A stretch of DNA of 64,000 bases from Candidatus Latescibacterota bacterium (GTDB lineage Bacteria; Latescibacterota; UBA2968; UBA8231): the NCBI GenBank assembly GCA_022827835.1, contig JAJEIO010000029.1:62001-126000 (forward strand). The letters are read 5' to 3'. The notes beneath the pieces are model-generated. The model had not been told where the DNA came from. It made no database searches and saw nothing but the letters and a program-made list of their open reading frames with translations. Made by a program: the position numbers and the translations under genes. This document shows positions 29,932 to 38,736 of the stretch, in pieces; within the stretch, counting starts at the first letter, position 1, and every line of letters begins with the position of its first letter.

Positions 29932-31214
29932 CCTTGCACTTTGGCGCGGCGGCCGCTGACATCACGCCGCCGGTCGGCATCGCAATGGGCGGATACTGGG
30001 GGCGGCGGTCCGGGGCCACGCACATCTGCGACCGCCTCATGGTCAAGGCTCTCGTCTGCGGTCAAGATAAAGCGCGGGTCGCTCTTGTCGCCATCGATTT
30101 GGTGGGGTTAGACGCGGATGTTGTGCGGGGGATTCGGGAGAAGATAGGGCGCGCTACTGGCATTGAAGGCGCGGCCATCATGGTCTGTGCCTCCCACACC
30201 CACGCCGGCCCGCTGACCTTCCCCTTCCGGGGCATGGGGCGCATCGACAGCGACTACTTGGAGCAAGTTGCGGACGCCGTGGTGGAGGTGGTGGTAGCTG
30301 CTGCCGCCGACAGCCGACCAGGCCGCCTGTACTATGCGCGTCCTTCGGTGCAGATCGGTATCAATCGCCGCGAGCCGCACCCGCAGGGTACGCGGATCGG
30401 GCAAAATCCCGCCGGTCCGGTGGTGCCTTACGCACATGTGCTGCGCTTTGTCGCTGCCGATGGCACGGGGGCTACGCTCTTCAATCACGCCTGTCATCCG
30501 GTGGTCTTGGGTCACGACAACCTCCAGATCAGCGGCGACTTTGCCGGTGCGGCGGTGCGCCACATCGAGGAACAGACCGGCGATGAGGCTCTCTTTGTCA
30601 ACGGTGCCTGCGGCGATGTCAACCCGCGGATCGCCAATGGCTCGGTTGCCGATGTCGAGGTGTTGGGGCAGGAGTTGGGTCGGGCCGTGCTGGAGGGGCG
30701 GGATGCGGCTGTGCCCTTGGACGCTTCAGCGATAAGCTGGGCGCACGAGCGGTTGGATTTGCCGCTGCGTCCTCCGCCGTCGCGCTGGCGCGCTAAGGTC
30801 GAGCAACTCAAAGGGCACCTGCGGGTGCGTTTGGCACGGGGCAGCGAGGTGTCCAAAGCGCAGCTCGAATGGGCTGTGGCCATGTGCAAATGGGTGCAGG
30901 CTGGCGCGGACCGCGCTCGGGTGCAGCCTTTTGAGATACAGGCGTTGGCGTTAGGCGAGTTGGTGCTTTTGGGGCTGGAAGGGGAGATATTCGCCCGCTA
31001 TCAGCTCGACTTGGAGGCCACGCATGGGTTAGCTGTCTTATGCGGCTTTGCCAATGGCTGCATTGGCTATGTGCCCACGGCCGACGAGTTCGCGCGCGGC
31101 GGCTACGAGATTGACCAAGCCTATAAGGTCTATCCGAGCGTGCAGATGATTGCGCCGGCGAGCGAGGTGCTAATACGACAGCGGGCCGCGGCGTTGATAG
31201 CAAAGGTGCGCTAG
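29928..31214 (+). CDS. Neutral/alkaline non-lysosomal ceramidase-like hydrolase
   Basis: A 428-residue protein. It resembles the N-terminal catalytic domain of neutral ceramidases, which hydrolyse the amide of ceramides: AAAADITPPVGIAMGGYWGR, then SHTHAGPLTFPF with zinc-binding histidines, a later HACHPVVLG segment, and GDFAG and NGACGDVNPR. The starting GTG overlaps the previous gene as GTGA. Bacterial relatives are often annotated as hypothetical. No signal peptide is seen, so substrate and location are uncertain. Confidence 0.8.
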   Translation: MTLHFGAAAADITPPVGIAMGGYWGRRSGATHICDRLMVKALVCGQDKARVALVAIDLVGLDADVVRGIREKIGRATGIEGAAIMVCASHTHAGPLTFPFRGMGRIDSDYLEQVADAVVEVVVAAAADSRPGRLYYARPSVQIGINRREPHPQGTRIGQNPAGPVVPYAHVLRFVAADGTGATLFNHACHPVVLGHDNLQISGDFAGAAVRHIEEQTGDEALFVNGACGDVNPRIANGSVADVEVLGQELGRAVLEGRDAAVPLDASAISWAHERLDLPLRPPPSRWRAKVEQLKGHLRVRLARGSEVSKAQLEWAVAMCKWVQAGADRARVQPFEIQALALGELVLLGLEGEIFARYQLDLEATHGLAVLCGFANGCIGYVPTADEFARGGYEIDQAYKVYPSVQMIAPASEVLIRQRAAALIAKVR

Positions 31215-31232
31215 CTTATAACAGGAGGAGTT

Positions 31233-31907
31233 ATGCGCGACCTAGAGGTGCTCTACGATCAAGTTCCGGCGACGCGGTGCGCGGGTACAGGCGATTGCTG
31301 CTGGCTCACGGACGAGGAGTTCGACAATTACTACGCCACCATGTTCCCGCTCTACCGGGTCGAATATGCCCACATCGTCACCTATGTGGAGAAGCACTTT
31401 TCCCCGCAGCGTCGCCAAGAGTTGCTGAACTTTACCGAGGAGCGGCCCCGCCGCTGTCCCTTTCTCGGGGCGGACCATAGCTGTACTATCTATCCAGTGC
31501 GCCCGCTGATTTGCCGTACGTACGGGGCGATGAATCCAGTCTCGATCGCCCGCCAAGCTGTTGCGCAGCAGGGCGATTTGCCGTCGGCGCAAATCCGCGC
31601 CTTTGTGCGGCGCGAGGCTGGCATGGTGTGTCCGCGGGTGGCCGTATTGGAGCCGGAAAAGGTCGCGCGGCACGCCCGCATGCTCATGGAGGGGACGTAC
31701 GAGCGCGAGTTGGCGCGGCTCAGCGCCGAGGTGGAATTGGCGGGCGCGGAGCGCAAACGGCTTTTCCAACGGCTCACTGATCGGAAAGGGTGGCCGCTGC
31801 GCTGGTCTTGGGGAGGCTTTAATACGCTGCGCTTTGCGCCGCTGGCATGGCTGCGCCGGCACTTTATGGCGTATTGGAAAAAGGCCGAGTTAATCGATCG
31901 CAAGTGA
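31233..31907 (+). CDS. YkgJ-family cysteine-cluster protein
   Basis: A 224-residue protein with the zinc or iron-sulfur binding cysteine cluster of the YkgJ/DUF3109 group: CAGTGDCCW near residue 16, CPFLGADHSCTIYPVRPLIC near 74-94, and a later CPRV. The family's exact role is unknown. AGGAGGAG precedes the ATG. It lies between the ceramidase-like gene and a Gfo/Idh oxidoreductase. Confidence 0.82.
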   Translation: MRDLEVLYDQVPATRCAGTGDCCWLTDEEFDNYYATMFPLYRVEYAHIVTYVEKHFSPQRRQELLNFTEERPRRCPFLGADHSCTIYPVRPLICRTYGAMNPVSIARQAVAQQGDLPSAQIRAFVRREAGMVCPRVAVLEPEKVARHARMLMEGTYERELARLSAEVELAGAERKRLFQRLTDRKGWPLRWSWGGFNTLRFAPLAWLRRHFMAYWKKAELIDRK

Positions 31908-31953
31908 CGCAAACAGTCCGACGCCAGCATTGGCGTCGCAAGGAGATTGAACC

Positions 31954-33111
31954 ATGCAACAATACCGAGTCGCCATTTTGGGCTGCCGCGGCCGAGGCAC
32001 GGCCGCGGGCCGCGCGTACCATCAGCATCCCCGCACCGAGGTTGTCGCTCTGTGCGACCTTGTGCCAGAGCGGCTGGCGACCCTCGGAGACGAGTTGGGG
32101 GTTGCGGCTCGCTACGACGATCTGGACCGGATGATCGAGGCCGAGGCCCCAGACATTGTCGCCATTCCCACGGGCACTGAGTTCCACTATCCGCTGGCTA
32201 TGCGGGTGCTAGAGCACGGAGTCCACATCGATATTGAAAAGCCGATCTGCACGACCTTGGCCGAGGCCGACGCGGTGTTGGCCAAAGCCGCGGAGAAAGG
32301 AGTGCAAGTGGCTGTGCATCACCAAGGGCGCAGCGGCGGTGCGCTGCAAGCGGTCAAAGCGGCGATTGCCGAGGGCCGGATCGGTGACTTGCGCTATGTG
32401 CAGGGCAGCGGCAAGGGCTACTACGGAGGTTACGGCCTGATGAATATTGCCACGCACTCGCTCAATGCCATGCTCGGCGTGGTTGGGCCGGTGCGGAGTG
32501 TGCAAGCGGTGGCCTTGACCGATGGCCGACCGATCACTCCCGAGGATGTGGTGCCGTCGCCGAGCGGCATGGGCTACATCGCCGGTGAACACGTGACCGC
32601 GGCCCTTGCCTTTGAATGCGGGATTTCGGGTACCCTCTTGCAGCACCGCTTTCCCAAGGTGGATTCAACGGCCTATATGATTGAGATCTACGGCACTGAG
32701 GGCCGGCTTTATTGGAAAAGCGGTGCTCCGTGGTTTTTATCGACGCCGCACTTTGCTCCCGGCCAATCTGAGTGGCAGCCGCTCGACCCCTTAGTGCCTG
32801 AGCACTACGACCTGGAGGGCCCGGCTGCGATAGAGGACTATCAGTTCGCCGACGAGTACGTGCAGGCGCTCGATGAGGGCCGTGCGCACGAGTGCTCGGG
32901 CGAGGCTGGCCGCCACGTGCTGGAGATATTGATGGGGATTTTTGAGTCGGGGGCGCGTGGTCAGCGCGTAGATTTACCGCAAGTAGAACGCGAGCACCCG
33001 CTCTTGCGCTGGCGCGAGGAACACGGCTTAGGTCTGCCCAGCCCTATGCCGCGTCCGTATGCGGAGTGGCTCGCCGCCGAAGATTGCCGCTTGGGCCGGA
33101 GTGTGAGTTAG
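31954..33111 (+). CDS. Gfo/Idh/MocA-family oxidoreductase
   Basis: A 385-residue NAD(P)-dependent dehydrogenase. The N-terminal Rossmann domain (1-125) contains VAILGCRGRGTAAGRAY. EKPICTTLAEAD holds the catalytic lysine. The C-terminal alpha/beta domain contains GGYGLMNIATHSLNAML, with histidine as a likely ligand. Such enzymes oxidise or epimerise sugars, inositols or their derivatives. GGAGATTG precedes the ATG. The genomic context is a catabolic patchwork. The substrate is not evident. Confidence 0.9.
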   Translation: MQQYRVAILGCRGRGTAAGRAYHQHPRTEVVALCDLVPERLATLGDELGVAARYDDLDRMIEAEAPDIVAIPTGTEFHYPLAMRVLEHGVHIDIEKPICTTLAEADAVLAKAAEKGVQVAVHHQGRSGGALQAVKAAIAEGRIGDLRYVQGSGKGYYGGYGLMNIATHSLNAMLGVVGPVRSVQAVALTDGRPITPEDVVPSPSGMGYIAGEHVTAALAFECGISGTLLQHRFPKVDSTAYMIEIYGTEGRLYWKSGAPWFLSTPHFAPGQSEWQPLDPLVPEHYDLEGPAAIEDYQFADEYVQALDEGRAHECSGEAGRHVLEILMGIFESGARGQRVDLPQVEREHPLLRWREEHGLGLPSPMPRPYAEWLAAEDCRLGRSVS

Positions 33112-33212
33112 CTGGCGAGCTTGACTTGGATGAGGGCCTGCATAAAGCCGATCCGAAGCTACCAGTCGGGTCTATCTAAGCACAGGCGAGCGATACTTCC
33201 TCCGCGACCATG

Positions 33213-33689
33213 TTATAGGATTTTAGCTTGGGAGACTGGGTCTGCTAGGTGTTTATCAATGGTCTCTTGCTTGGCAAAAGACAGGAATTTGGTCTCATTA
33301 ACGGCGCAATTCAGCGGAATCGCTTCGTCATGGAGAGATTCTCCAAAAAGAAGGTACCAAAACCATTTCTTGAGTACCAAGCTCATTACGCTCTTTGGCA
33401 CTTCACCAGATTTCCGCCATCGAGTGACCGTGCTGCGGTGGATCTGTAGCCAGTCTGCCACATCCGAGAAGGTGGTGCCCGTTGTGTCGCAGAGGAATTC
33501 CAATTCTTCCATGGATAGACTAGTGTTGTTTCCGCAGATTTCGTTCGCGATTGCCCGGTGAATCCGGTGGATTTCCTCTTCAGAAATGGCGGCGGTGCCA
33601 TCGGGCAGTGAGACCAGTCGTAGTTCTGGCACAGACCACGTCCGACCGGCGGCTTGGTATGGGTAGTTTTTCTTAATTTTGGTTTTCAT
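33213..33689 (-). CDS. HTH protein, possible antitoxin of a TA-like pair
   Basis: A 158-residue DNA-binding protein. Residues about 76-105 contain a helix-turn-helix (TTFSDVADWLQIHRSTVTRW) and the flanking helices. The N-terminal part (ELRLVSLPDGTAAISEEEIH) could be a partner-binding domain. The start at 33689 is chosen by similarity to short starts in such genes; it overlaps the preceding gene by 17 bases. The pair is small and tightly coupled and a palindrome lies directly before the first gene, which is how toxin-antitoxin operons look. Function inferred. Confidence 0.6.
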   Translation of the reverse strand: MKTKIKKNYPYQAAGRTWSVPELRLVSLPDGTAAISEEEIHRIHRAIANEICGNNTSLSMEELEFLCDTTGTTFSDVADWLQIHRSTVTRWRKSGEVPKSVMSLVLKKWFWYLLFGESLHDEAIPLNCAVNETKFLSFAKQETIDKHLADPVSQAKIL

Positions 33690-34068
33690 TGTCGGCTTCC
33701 TTGGCAAATTGGTTCGCCCGTGCGTATGCCTCGGCTTCGTGTAAGTTTCTCAGACTTGGTGAAGACTCCGTTCCGTCGTAGAAGCAGAACAGGGAAGCGT
33801 ATATCACCATATCGTCCTCCAAATACAACCGGAAGCAGCAGTAGTAGCCGGGACCTTTTCCGTCAGCAGGTGGAGCCCATATCGCGATCTCTACACGATC
33901 ATCTGAGGGTATGCGGTGAGAGTACCCAAGATAAACGCCCTCCCTTATGAGGTACGGCAGCTTCTGTCGAGCTCGTGCATAGCGTGATGTTTCCGGCTGG
34001 TGGTCAACGAACCGATGGGCAGCAGAGAGTTGCTTGACAGCGTCCCACCAATTGTGCATTTCTCCCAT
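33673..34068 (-). CDS. Small protein of unknown family, possible toxin of a TA-like pair
   Basis: A 131-residue protein I do not recognise. Features: an N-terminal HNWWDAVKQLSAAHRFVDHQ helix with His and Trp residues, a YLIREGVYLGYSHRIPSD block, and a beta-rich GYYCCFRLYLEDDMVIYASL segment. It may begin at the second Met (three codons in), which is preceded by GGGAGAA. It is immediately upstream of, and overlaps, the HTH gene. A 17-base palindrome abuts its start. By context it may be a toxin or enzyme controlled by the HTH protein. Confidence 0.5.
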   Translation of the reverse strand: MGEMHNWWDAVKQLSAAHRFVDHQPETSRYARARQKLPYLIREGVYLGYSHRIPSDDRVEIAIWAPPADGKGPGYYCCFRLYLEDDMVIYASLFCFYDGTESSPSLRNLHEAEAYARANQFAKEADNENQN

Positions 34069-34069
34069 T

Positions 34070-34086
34070 TGTTGAATATATCAACA
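34070..34086. promoter_or_regulatory. Palindromic operator before the TA-like pair
   Basis: TGTTGA (34070-34075) and TCAACA (34081-34086) are perfect inverted repeats around ATATA, next to the start codon of the first gene (34068). This is a typical site for autoregulation by an antitoxin-type HTH protein. Confidence 0.5.
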
Positions 34087-34206
34087 GTATGCGATTATGC
34101 AACAGATTCCATGCCGTTCGCATATGGATAGCTGCGAGAGGAAAAACGCGCAGTACTCGTATTCTTGGAGATATTGAGCCGAAAGACGCGATGTCGCTGC
34201 CGCCTG

Positions 34207-35661
34207 TCAGCCCGCCAATTTTCCCAGCAGTCCCCAACCGCTGACGGCGGACGAGGCGATCAGTACCGCGGTTGAGAGCACTGCGCCGATGAGGACCCAG
34301 GCGCGGGTGCGATATGAGGCGGGCAGCTTGAAGTTGAGATAGATGGCTGCCACCATCATGATGGCAATAGCCAGATTGGCGATGAGGAAGCCGGCGATCT
34401 GGGTCAGGATGTCGAAGGGGATGTTGTTCCAGACGATGAGCATGGTGGTGGCGAAGATGTAGAGGCAGATGACGCGCTTGATGGCCTGGTACTCCCAAGT
34501 GCGGTCGGGCCAGCGGGCGGCGAGAAACTCTTGCGCCACGCGGGCGTAGATTTCGGGCAGGGCTTGCAGGGTGCCCCACAGCGCGGCGAGGATGCAGACG
34601 TAGTAAATCCACACCAAACTCGGATGAATCTGTCGCCAGACGTGGGCTTGGTGCGTCAGCAAGTTCCAGCCTTCAAAGCGGGTTTCGAGCGGGAAGAGCA
34701 CGGCCGCCCCGGAAATCATAAAGGCCCCAGTGACGATGAAGAGGACCAGCGCCCCTAGCCCCACATCCCAGCGCAGCGGTGCCACGCGTTGCCGCAGGTG
34801 GTGGATTTGTTGGGGATCGTCGGGTAGGTAGTCGATGCTCTCGCTGCGTCCGGCGCGGTCGCGGATGGCCTCGATGTCTTGGTGGCCCGTCAGCCCCCAC
34901 TTGTGTAGGCCGACCCAGTTGGCGTAGGCGATGTAGCCAATGACCGAGCCGCCGACGTAGCCAAAGGTGGTGCCCAACGTCAGCAGTGGATGCGCGACGG
35001 TATCCGCGGGTGCCCACTCTGGGAAGGGCGGCAGGTCGCCAAAGCGGAAGGTCCCCACAAGCGCCGCGATAAAGTCAGGACGCACGATGAGGGTCCCGGC
35101 GATGGTGCCCGTGACTAGAATCCCGCAGATGAGGAGCTGTTGCTTTTCGAGGCGTTCAAAGGATAAGCGGATGCCAAAGAACAGCGCTAGGGCAATAAAG
35201 GCCGAGGTTATGGCGTTTTCCCAGAAGACTTCTTCCTCGCCAGCGGGCAGCATGTCGCGCAGCAAGAAGTGAAAGAGGTCGCCGCAGGGTTTGGAGACGG
35301 GTACCCAAGCTAGGGGCGCGCCGATCATCTCAAAGAGCAAGATGGTCAACAGCAGCCATCCGCGCGGCCCGGGCAGGCGCACGAGGCGGTGGCCGATCAG
35401 CTCGCCGCTGACGGCTGTGTAGCGGCCAATCAGGTAGGTGAAGAAGACGCCCTTGACCAAGCAACTGAGCAAGACCATCCACAACAAGCCATAGCCAGCC
35501 CAAGCACCGGCCCGCACCACGACGATGGTCTCACCAGCCCCGATGGCGACCGAGGCGACGATGGCCGCTGGGCCGAAGACGGCGAGCATACCGAAGAGTT
35601 TCTTTAGCGACCAAGGCTGGGCGAAGACGCCTTCGGGCGGCGGAATATCTACTTTGTTCAT
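34207..35661 (-). CDS. Nramp-like membrane transporter
   Basis: A 484-residue membrane protein with about 11-12 predicted TM helices, similar in layout to Nramp divalent-metal transporters (LeuT fold). The TM1 region reads GPAAIVASVAIGAGETIV, whereas classical Nramps have a DPGN motif there for metal binding. GAGE-type variants are found in non-canonical Nramp relatives, so the substrate may differ. The start at 35661 is chosen because MNKVDIPPPEGVF is followed at once by the first TM; the longer frame upstream is antisense to the neighbouring gene. It stands alone. Confidence 0.82.
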   Translation of the reverse strand: MNKVDIPPPEGVFAQPWSLKKLFGMLAVFGPAAIVASVAIGAGETIVVVRAGAWAGYGLLWMVLLSCLVKGVFFTYLIGRYTAVSGELIGHRLVRLPGPRGWLLLTILLFEMIGAPLAWVPVSKPCGDLFHFLLRDMLPAGEEEVFWENAITSAFIALALFFGIRLSFERLEKQQLLICGILVTGTIAGTLIVRPDFIAALVGTFRFGDLPPFPEWAPADTVAHPLLTLGTTFGYVGGSVIGYIAYANWVGLHKWGLTGHQDIEAIRDRAGRSESIDYLPDDPQQIHHLRQRVAPLRWDVGLGALVLFIVTGAFMISGAAVLFPLETRFEGWNLLTHQAHVWRQIHPSLVWIYYVCILAALWGTLQALPEIYARVAQEFLAARWPDRTWEYQAIKRVICLYIFATTMLIVWNNIPFDILTQIAGFLIANLAIAIMMVAAIYLNFKLPASYRTRAWVLIGAVLSTAVLIASSAVSGWGLLGKLAG

Positions 35662-35789
35662 GCGAGAGGATGCGCTTTGCAGAGGGGAATAAAGCTCTGG
35701 GCGATGATGCTGAGGCGTAAATTCATGGTGGGGCAAGATATAGTGGACGGCTAGATGGCGCAATAGTCCGCAGGAAAGGGCTGGTCGCG

Positions 35790-37301
35790 CTAACGGATCA
35801 CTGCCAACTTGCGTGCGACCTCCGCTTCGGTGGCCTGCAAGCGATACAAGTACACCCCGGTCGCTAGATCGCCGGCTGTCCAAGCAATGGTATGCCAGCC
35901 GGCCTCCCGGTGGCCTTTGCTTATCTGTTCGACGTGTTGGCCTTGGAGATTGTACACCGCTAGATCGACCGGCCCAGCCGCGGGCAGCCAAAAGCGTATC
36001 TGGGTCGAATTGTTGAAGGGATTGGGTGCATTGGCGACCAGAATCGGCGCACCGGTCGCGTCCAGCGATTCGACCTCCTCTATCGCGGTAGCCGTTTCTA
36101 ACCCGGCAATGTCGAACTGGACGAACCACAACTCGTAGTTGGGGTGAGGCCCGGCGCTGAATACCGCGGTGGGCAAGCTCGGTATCAGGCTGCCGCTGGC
36201 TGGGGAAATGCCGTGGAGGAAGAAACTGGAGACTAGGCCGTAGCTGGCCAAATCGGCTAGCGGCTCCTCCTGCCAGCTACTCCCGCGATCGTCCGACCGA
36301 TAGAGCCGTAAGTCGGCCCCGTACGTGCTGGCTACCCACACAGCAGGGTTTCCACCGGGTCTTTGATAGGCCGCAGCCACCTGCGCATTGCTCAGCGCTT
36401 GGCGGGTCCACGCGCCCGTATGCGGGTCGCGGACAAAGACGAATAGCTGATTGGCTTGGCCGGGGGATCGGTACTGTCCGGTGACGTAAATGTAGCCATC
36501 TAAATCGCGCCACATGGCCTCGCCGAAAGCTATGAAATCGCCTTCGGGCGCGATCTCGACTACGACCTCGGGCGCGATTTGACCGGGATCGCCGTAGGGC
36601 AAGTGCATGTAGAGGATGCGGTTGTAGAGCGCCCTGGGATCGGGCTGATTGCTCACTAGCAAGTGATAACCCGTCTCATCTGGCTGAATGACCGGGTAGA
36701 GCCAAGTCGTCCACGGCACCTCTGTTCTTTGCGCCGGAGCGAGGACGTAGGGGCCGTCCCAAGTGCCGGTGCGCAAATCGAGCGTGGCCGTCTTGAAGGT
36801 ATAGGTCGCCGGATCGCCGATATAACCGATGACTAGGCGCTCGTCGTAAATGCCAGCGCCCATGTACCCGGCCTTGCCAATGGCGTCCGGCACTTCGAGT
36901 TGCTCGAACTGGTCGATCTGCCCCGGTGCTGTGGCTCGCAGGACGACCGGCTTTTGGTTGATCTTTGGATAGATCAGGAGCAGCCGTTGTTGCTCGTCGA
37001 GCAATACCATGCCTGGCTGGTAGTTCAAACCGTCCCACTCGTAGCCCCGGCACCACTGCCCGTCGCGCAATTGGTAGAGCGCCCCCTGAGCCGTGGCCTG
37101 CTCCGATCCCCACAGGGCGACCGTGTAATAGCTCTCGCCATCGTACACTAGCTTGGGGGCGTTGTAGCCCCAGTACGAACTGACCCAAGCCACTCCTGTG
37201 TCGATTTTAGATAGGTGCACGTCGATTTCTTGTCCTGAGACTCTGGCGACATTGCCCGTTAGGCAGATGACGGCTAATAGCCATGCGACTCGTCCTTTCA
37301 T
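35790..37301 (-). CDS. Secreted propeller-like protein with C-terminal sorting domain
   Basis: A 503-residue exported protein. A signal peptide covers 1-23. Residues about 30-400 are repeats of aromatic beta strands typical of a BNR/sialidase-like propeller (SYWGYNAPKLVYDGESYYTV, LRLYRSDDRGSSWQEE). Residues about 425-503 form an FlgD/Por-type domain (NAPNPFNNSTQIRFWLPAAG, YNLQGQHVEQ, LATGVYLYRL). Such domains target proteins to the surface. The substrate is unknown; sugar-polymer binding or cleavage is plausible. Confidence 0.8.
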   Translation of the reverse strand: MKGRVAWLLAVICLTGNVARVSGQEIDVHLSKIDTGVAWVSSYWGYNAPKLVYDGESYYTVALWGSEQATAQGALYQLRDGQWCRGYEWDGLNYQPGMVLLDEQQRLLLIYPKINQKPVVLRATAPGQIDQFEQLEVPDAIGKAGYMGAGIYDERLVIGYIGDPATYTFKTATLDLRTGTWDGPYVLAPAQRTEVPWTTWLYPVIQPDETGYHLLVSNQPDPRALYNRILYMHLPYGDPGQIAPEVVVEIAPEGDFIAFGEAMWRDLDGYIYVTGQYRSPGQANQLFVFVRDPHTGAWTRQALSNAQVAAAYQRPGGNPAVWVASTYGADLRLYRSDDRGSSWQEEPLADLASYGLVSSFFLHGISPASGSLIPSLPTAVFSAGPHPNYELWFVQFDIAGLETATAIEEVESLDATGAPILVANAPNPFNNSTQIRFWLPAAGPVDLAVYNLQGQHVEQISKGHREAGWHTIAWTAGDLATGVYLYRLQATEAEVARKLAVIR

Positions 37302-37417
37302 AAGAGCCTCTTTTGCAGCACCTGACCCAAGATTCGTTCCTATGTTGATTTGGCGTCAGCAAGGCCGTGCCCTATTTTGCAGCCGACCTGTTCACCCTTT
37401 TGCCCAGCTAAAATCCC

Positions 37418-38245
37418 ATGTCCAGTCCCATTGCAACAGGCCAGCCATACTCACCGGAAGAAACCCAGCGCATCATCGAGCAGTTTAACCGCGACGGCTA
37501 CTGTCACTTGGGGCCCGTCCTCGCAGCCGACGAAGTCGAGGCCCTGCGCGAGGCCATGGCGCGTAAGGTCGCAGATCCCCGCATCCTCAATGACGAGGCA
37601 GGTGATCACATTCGCGGCATCAGTCTTATGCGCATGTTCGAATATAGCGAGGCATTCCGCGACTTGGTAGTTCGCGAGCCGTTTGTCAGCTTAGCCGAAG
37701 CCATCTTAGGGGACAACTGTCACCTCATGTCGCAAAACGCCTTGTACACCGAGCCCGACTCCAGCAAAGAGCCCGACGGACCCGGCGGCTGGCACCTCGA
37801 CGATTTGATCCACTTTCCCCTGCCCGATGCGGTGGAACAGCACGACCCGGGCATTACCATGCCCTGCTTTGTGCTGCAGATTTTTACCCCGGTCAGCGAT
37901 GTGGAAAGCATTGAACACGGCCCCACGCAGGTCGTGCCCGGCAGCCACCGCGCTGGCCGTGGACCCGCCGAGCAAGACAAGCCCACATTTTGCGGGACTG
38001 GACCGATCTCCCTGTTTGCCCGTGCTGGAGACGCGTACATGTTCAACAACCAGATCTGGCACCGAGGGGCACCCAATGCTTCGGATCGCACTCGCTTCAT
38101 GGCTGGTGTCACGTACAGCAAGCGCTTTATCTCCCAGCGCTTCTACCCCTTTATCGACTACCGCATGCCGCCGCATGTGATGGAGGGTGCCTCGCCGCGT
38201 CTGCAGCGCTTGCTCGGTCGCCACGAGAAAGGCTCCTACGGCTGA
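37418..38245 (+). CDS. Phytanoyl-CoA dioxygenase (PhyH) family enzyme
   Basis: A 275-residue Fe(II)/2OG oxygenase. The HxD pair is in GWHLDDLIHF and the distal histidine in NQIWHRGAPN; the arginine in DRTRFMAGV would bind 2-oxoglutarate. GPTQVVPGSHRAGRGP is the family loop. It begins the plus-strand group with a carboxymuconolactone-decarboxylase-like protein and a beta-lactamase-family hydrolase. It is only distantly similar to the other four PhyH proteins in this window. Confidence 0.88.
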   Translation: MSSPIATGQPYSPEETQRIIEQFNRDGYCHLGPVLAADEVEALREAMARKVADPRILNDEAGDHIRGISLMRMFEYSEAFRDLVVREPFVSLAEAILGDNCHLMSQNALYTEPDSSKEPDGPGGWHLDDLIHFPLPDAVEQHDPGITMPCFVLQIFTPVSDVESIEHGPTQVVPGSHRAGRGPAEQDKPTFCGTGPISLFARAGDAYMFNNQIWHRGAPNASDRTRFMAGVTYSKRFISQRFYPFIDYRMPPHVMEGASPRLQRLLGRHEKGSYG

Positions 38246-38313
38246 GGTCAGATTCCGCCCGCTCTCTGGCAACCTAAGACCCAGCGAGAGCGCAACCGGT
38301 CAGGGGAAAATGT

Positions 38314-38682
38314 ATGACTGAAAGTGAACGCTACGAAGCAGGGCGCAGAATTCTCTCGACGATGCTCGGAGAAGCCGCTGCAGAGGCATCTGCCAAGAAG
38401 ATGCGCACACTTCATCCCGAGTTTGAGCGACTCGTGATGACGCACGTGATGCATGACCTGTACGGACGGGCGGGGCTGGATATCAAGACTCGTCTGCTGT
38501 GCACGATCTCGGCCTTGACGGTTCTCGGCAGGCCGGAACAGCTTGCTGTTCACATCGACCGGGCCCTTGGTTGTGGAGCCACAAAGACGGAGATTGAGGA
38601 GGTCATGTTGCAGATGAGCGCCTTCGGAGGATTTCCGGCGACGTGGGATGCACTGACCGTTCTTCAAGGACAGGACCAATAG
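38314..38682 (+). CDS. Carboxymuconolactone decarboxylase family protein
   Basis: A 122-residue CMD-family protein. KTRLLCTISALTVLGRPEQL, HIDRALGCGATKTEIEEVML and AFGGFPATWDAL match the alpha-helical CMD fold of PcaC (4-carboxymuconolactone decarboxylase, protocatechuate pathway) rather than the CxxC AhpD type. Many homologues are not PcaC, and no other protocatechuate genes are nearby, so the role is uncertain. It lies 68 bases after a PhyH gene. Confidence 0.88.
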   Translation: MTESERYEAGRRILSTMLGEAAAEASAKKMRTLHPEFERLVMTHVMHDLYGRAGLDIKTRLLCTISALTVLGRPEQLAVHIDRALGCGATKTEIEEVMLQMSAFGGFPATWDALTVLQGQDQ

Positions 38683-38736
38683 TTGGATGTCCATCCATTC
38701 TCTCATAGACCACCAACTCTTTCTTGGATTTTTCTT

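Noticed and set aside
35662-36129. Long N-terminal extension of the Nramp-like transporter
   Set aside because: It overlaps the secreted propeller gene in another frame and is Arg-rich; the transporter begins with the first TM segment at 35661.
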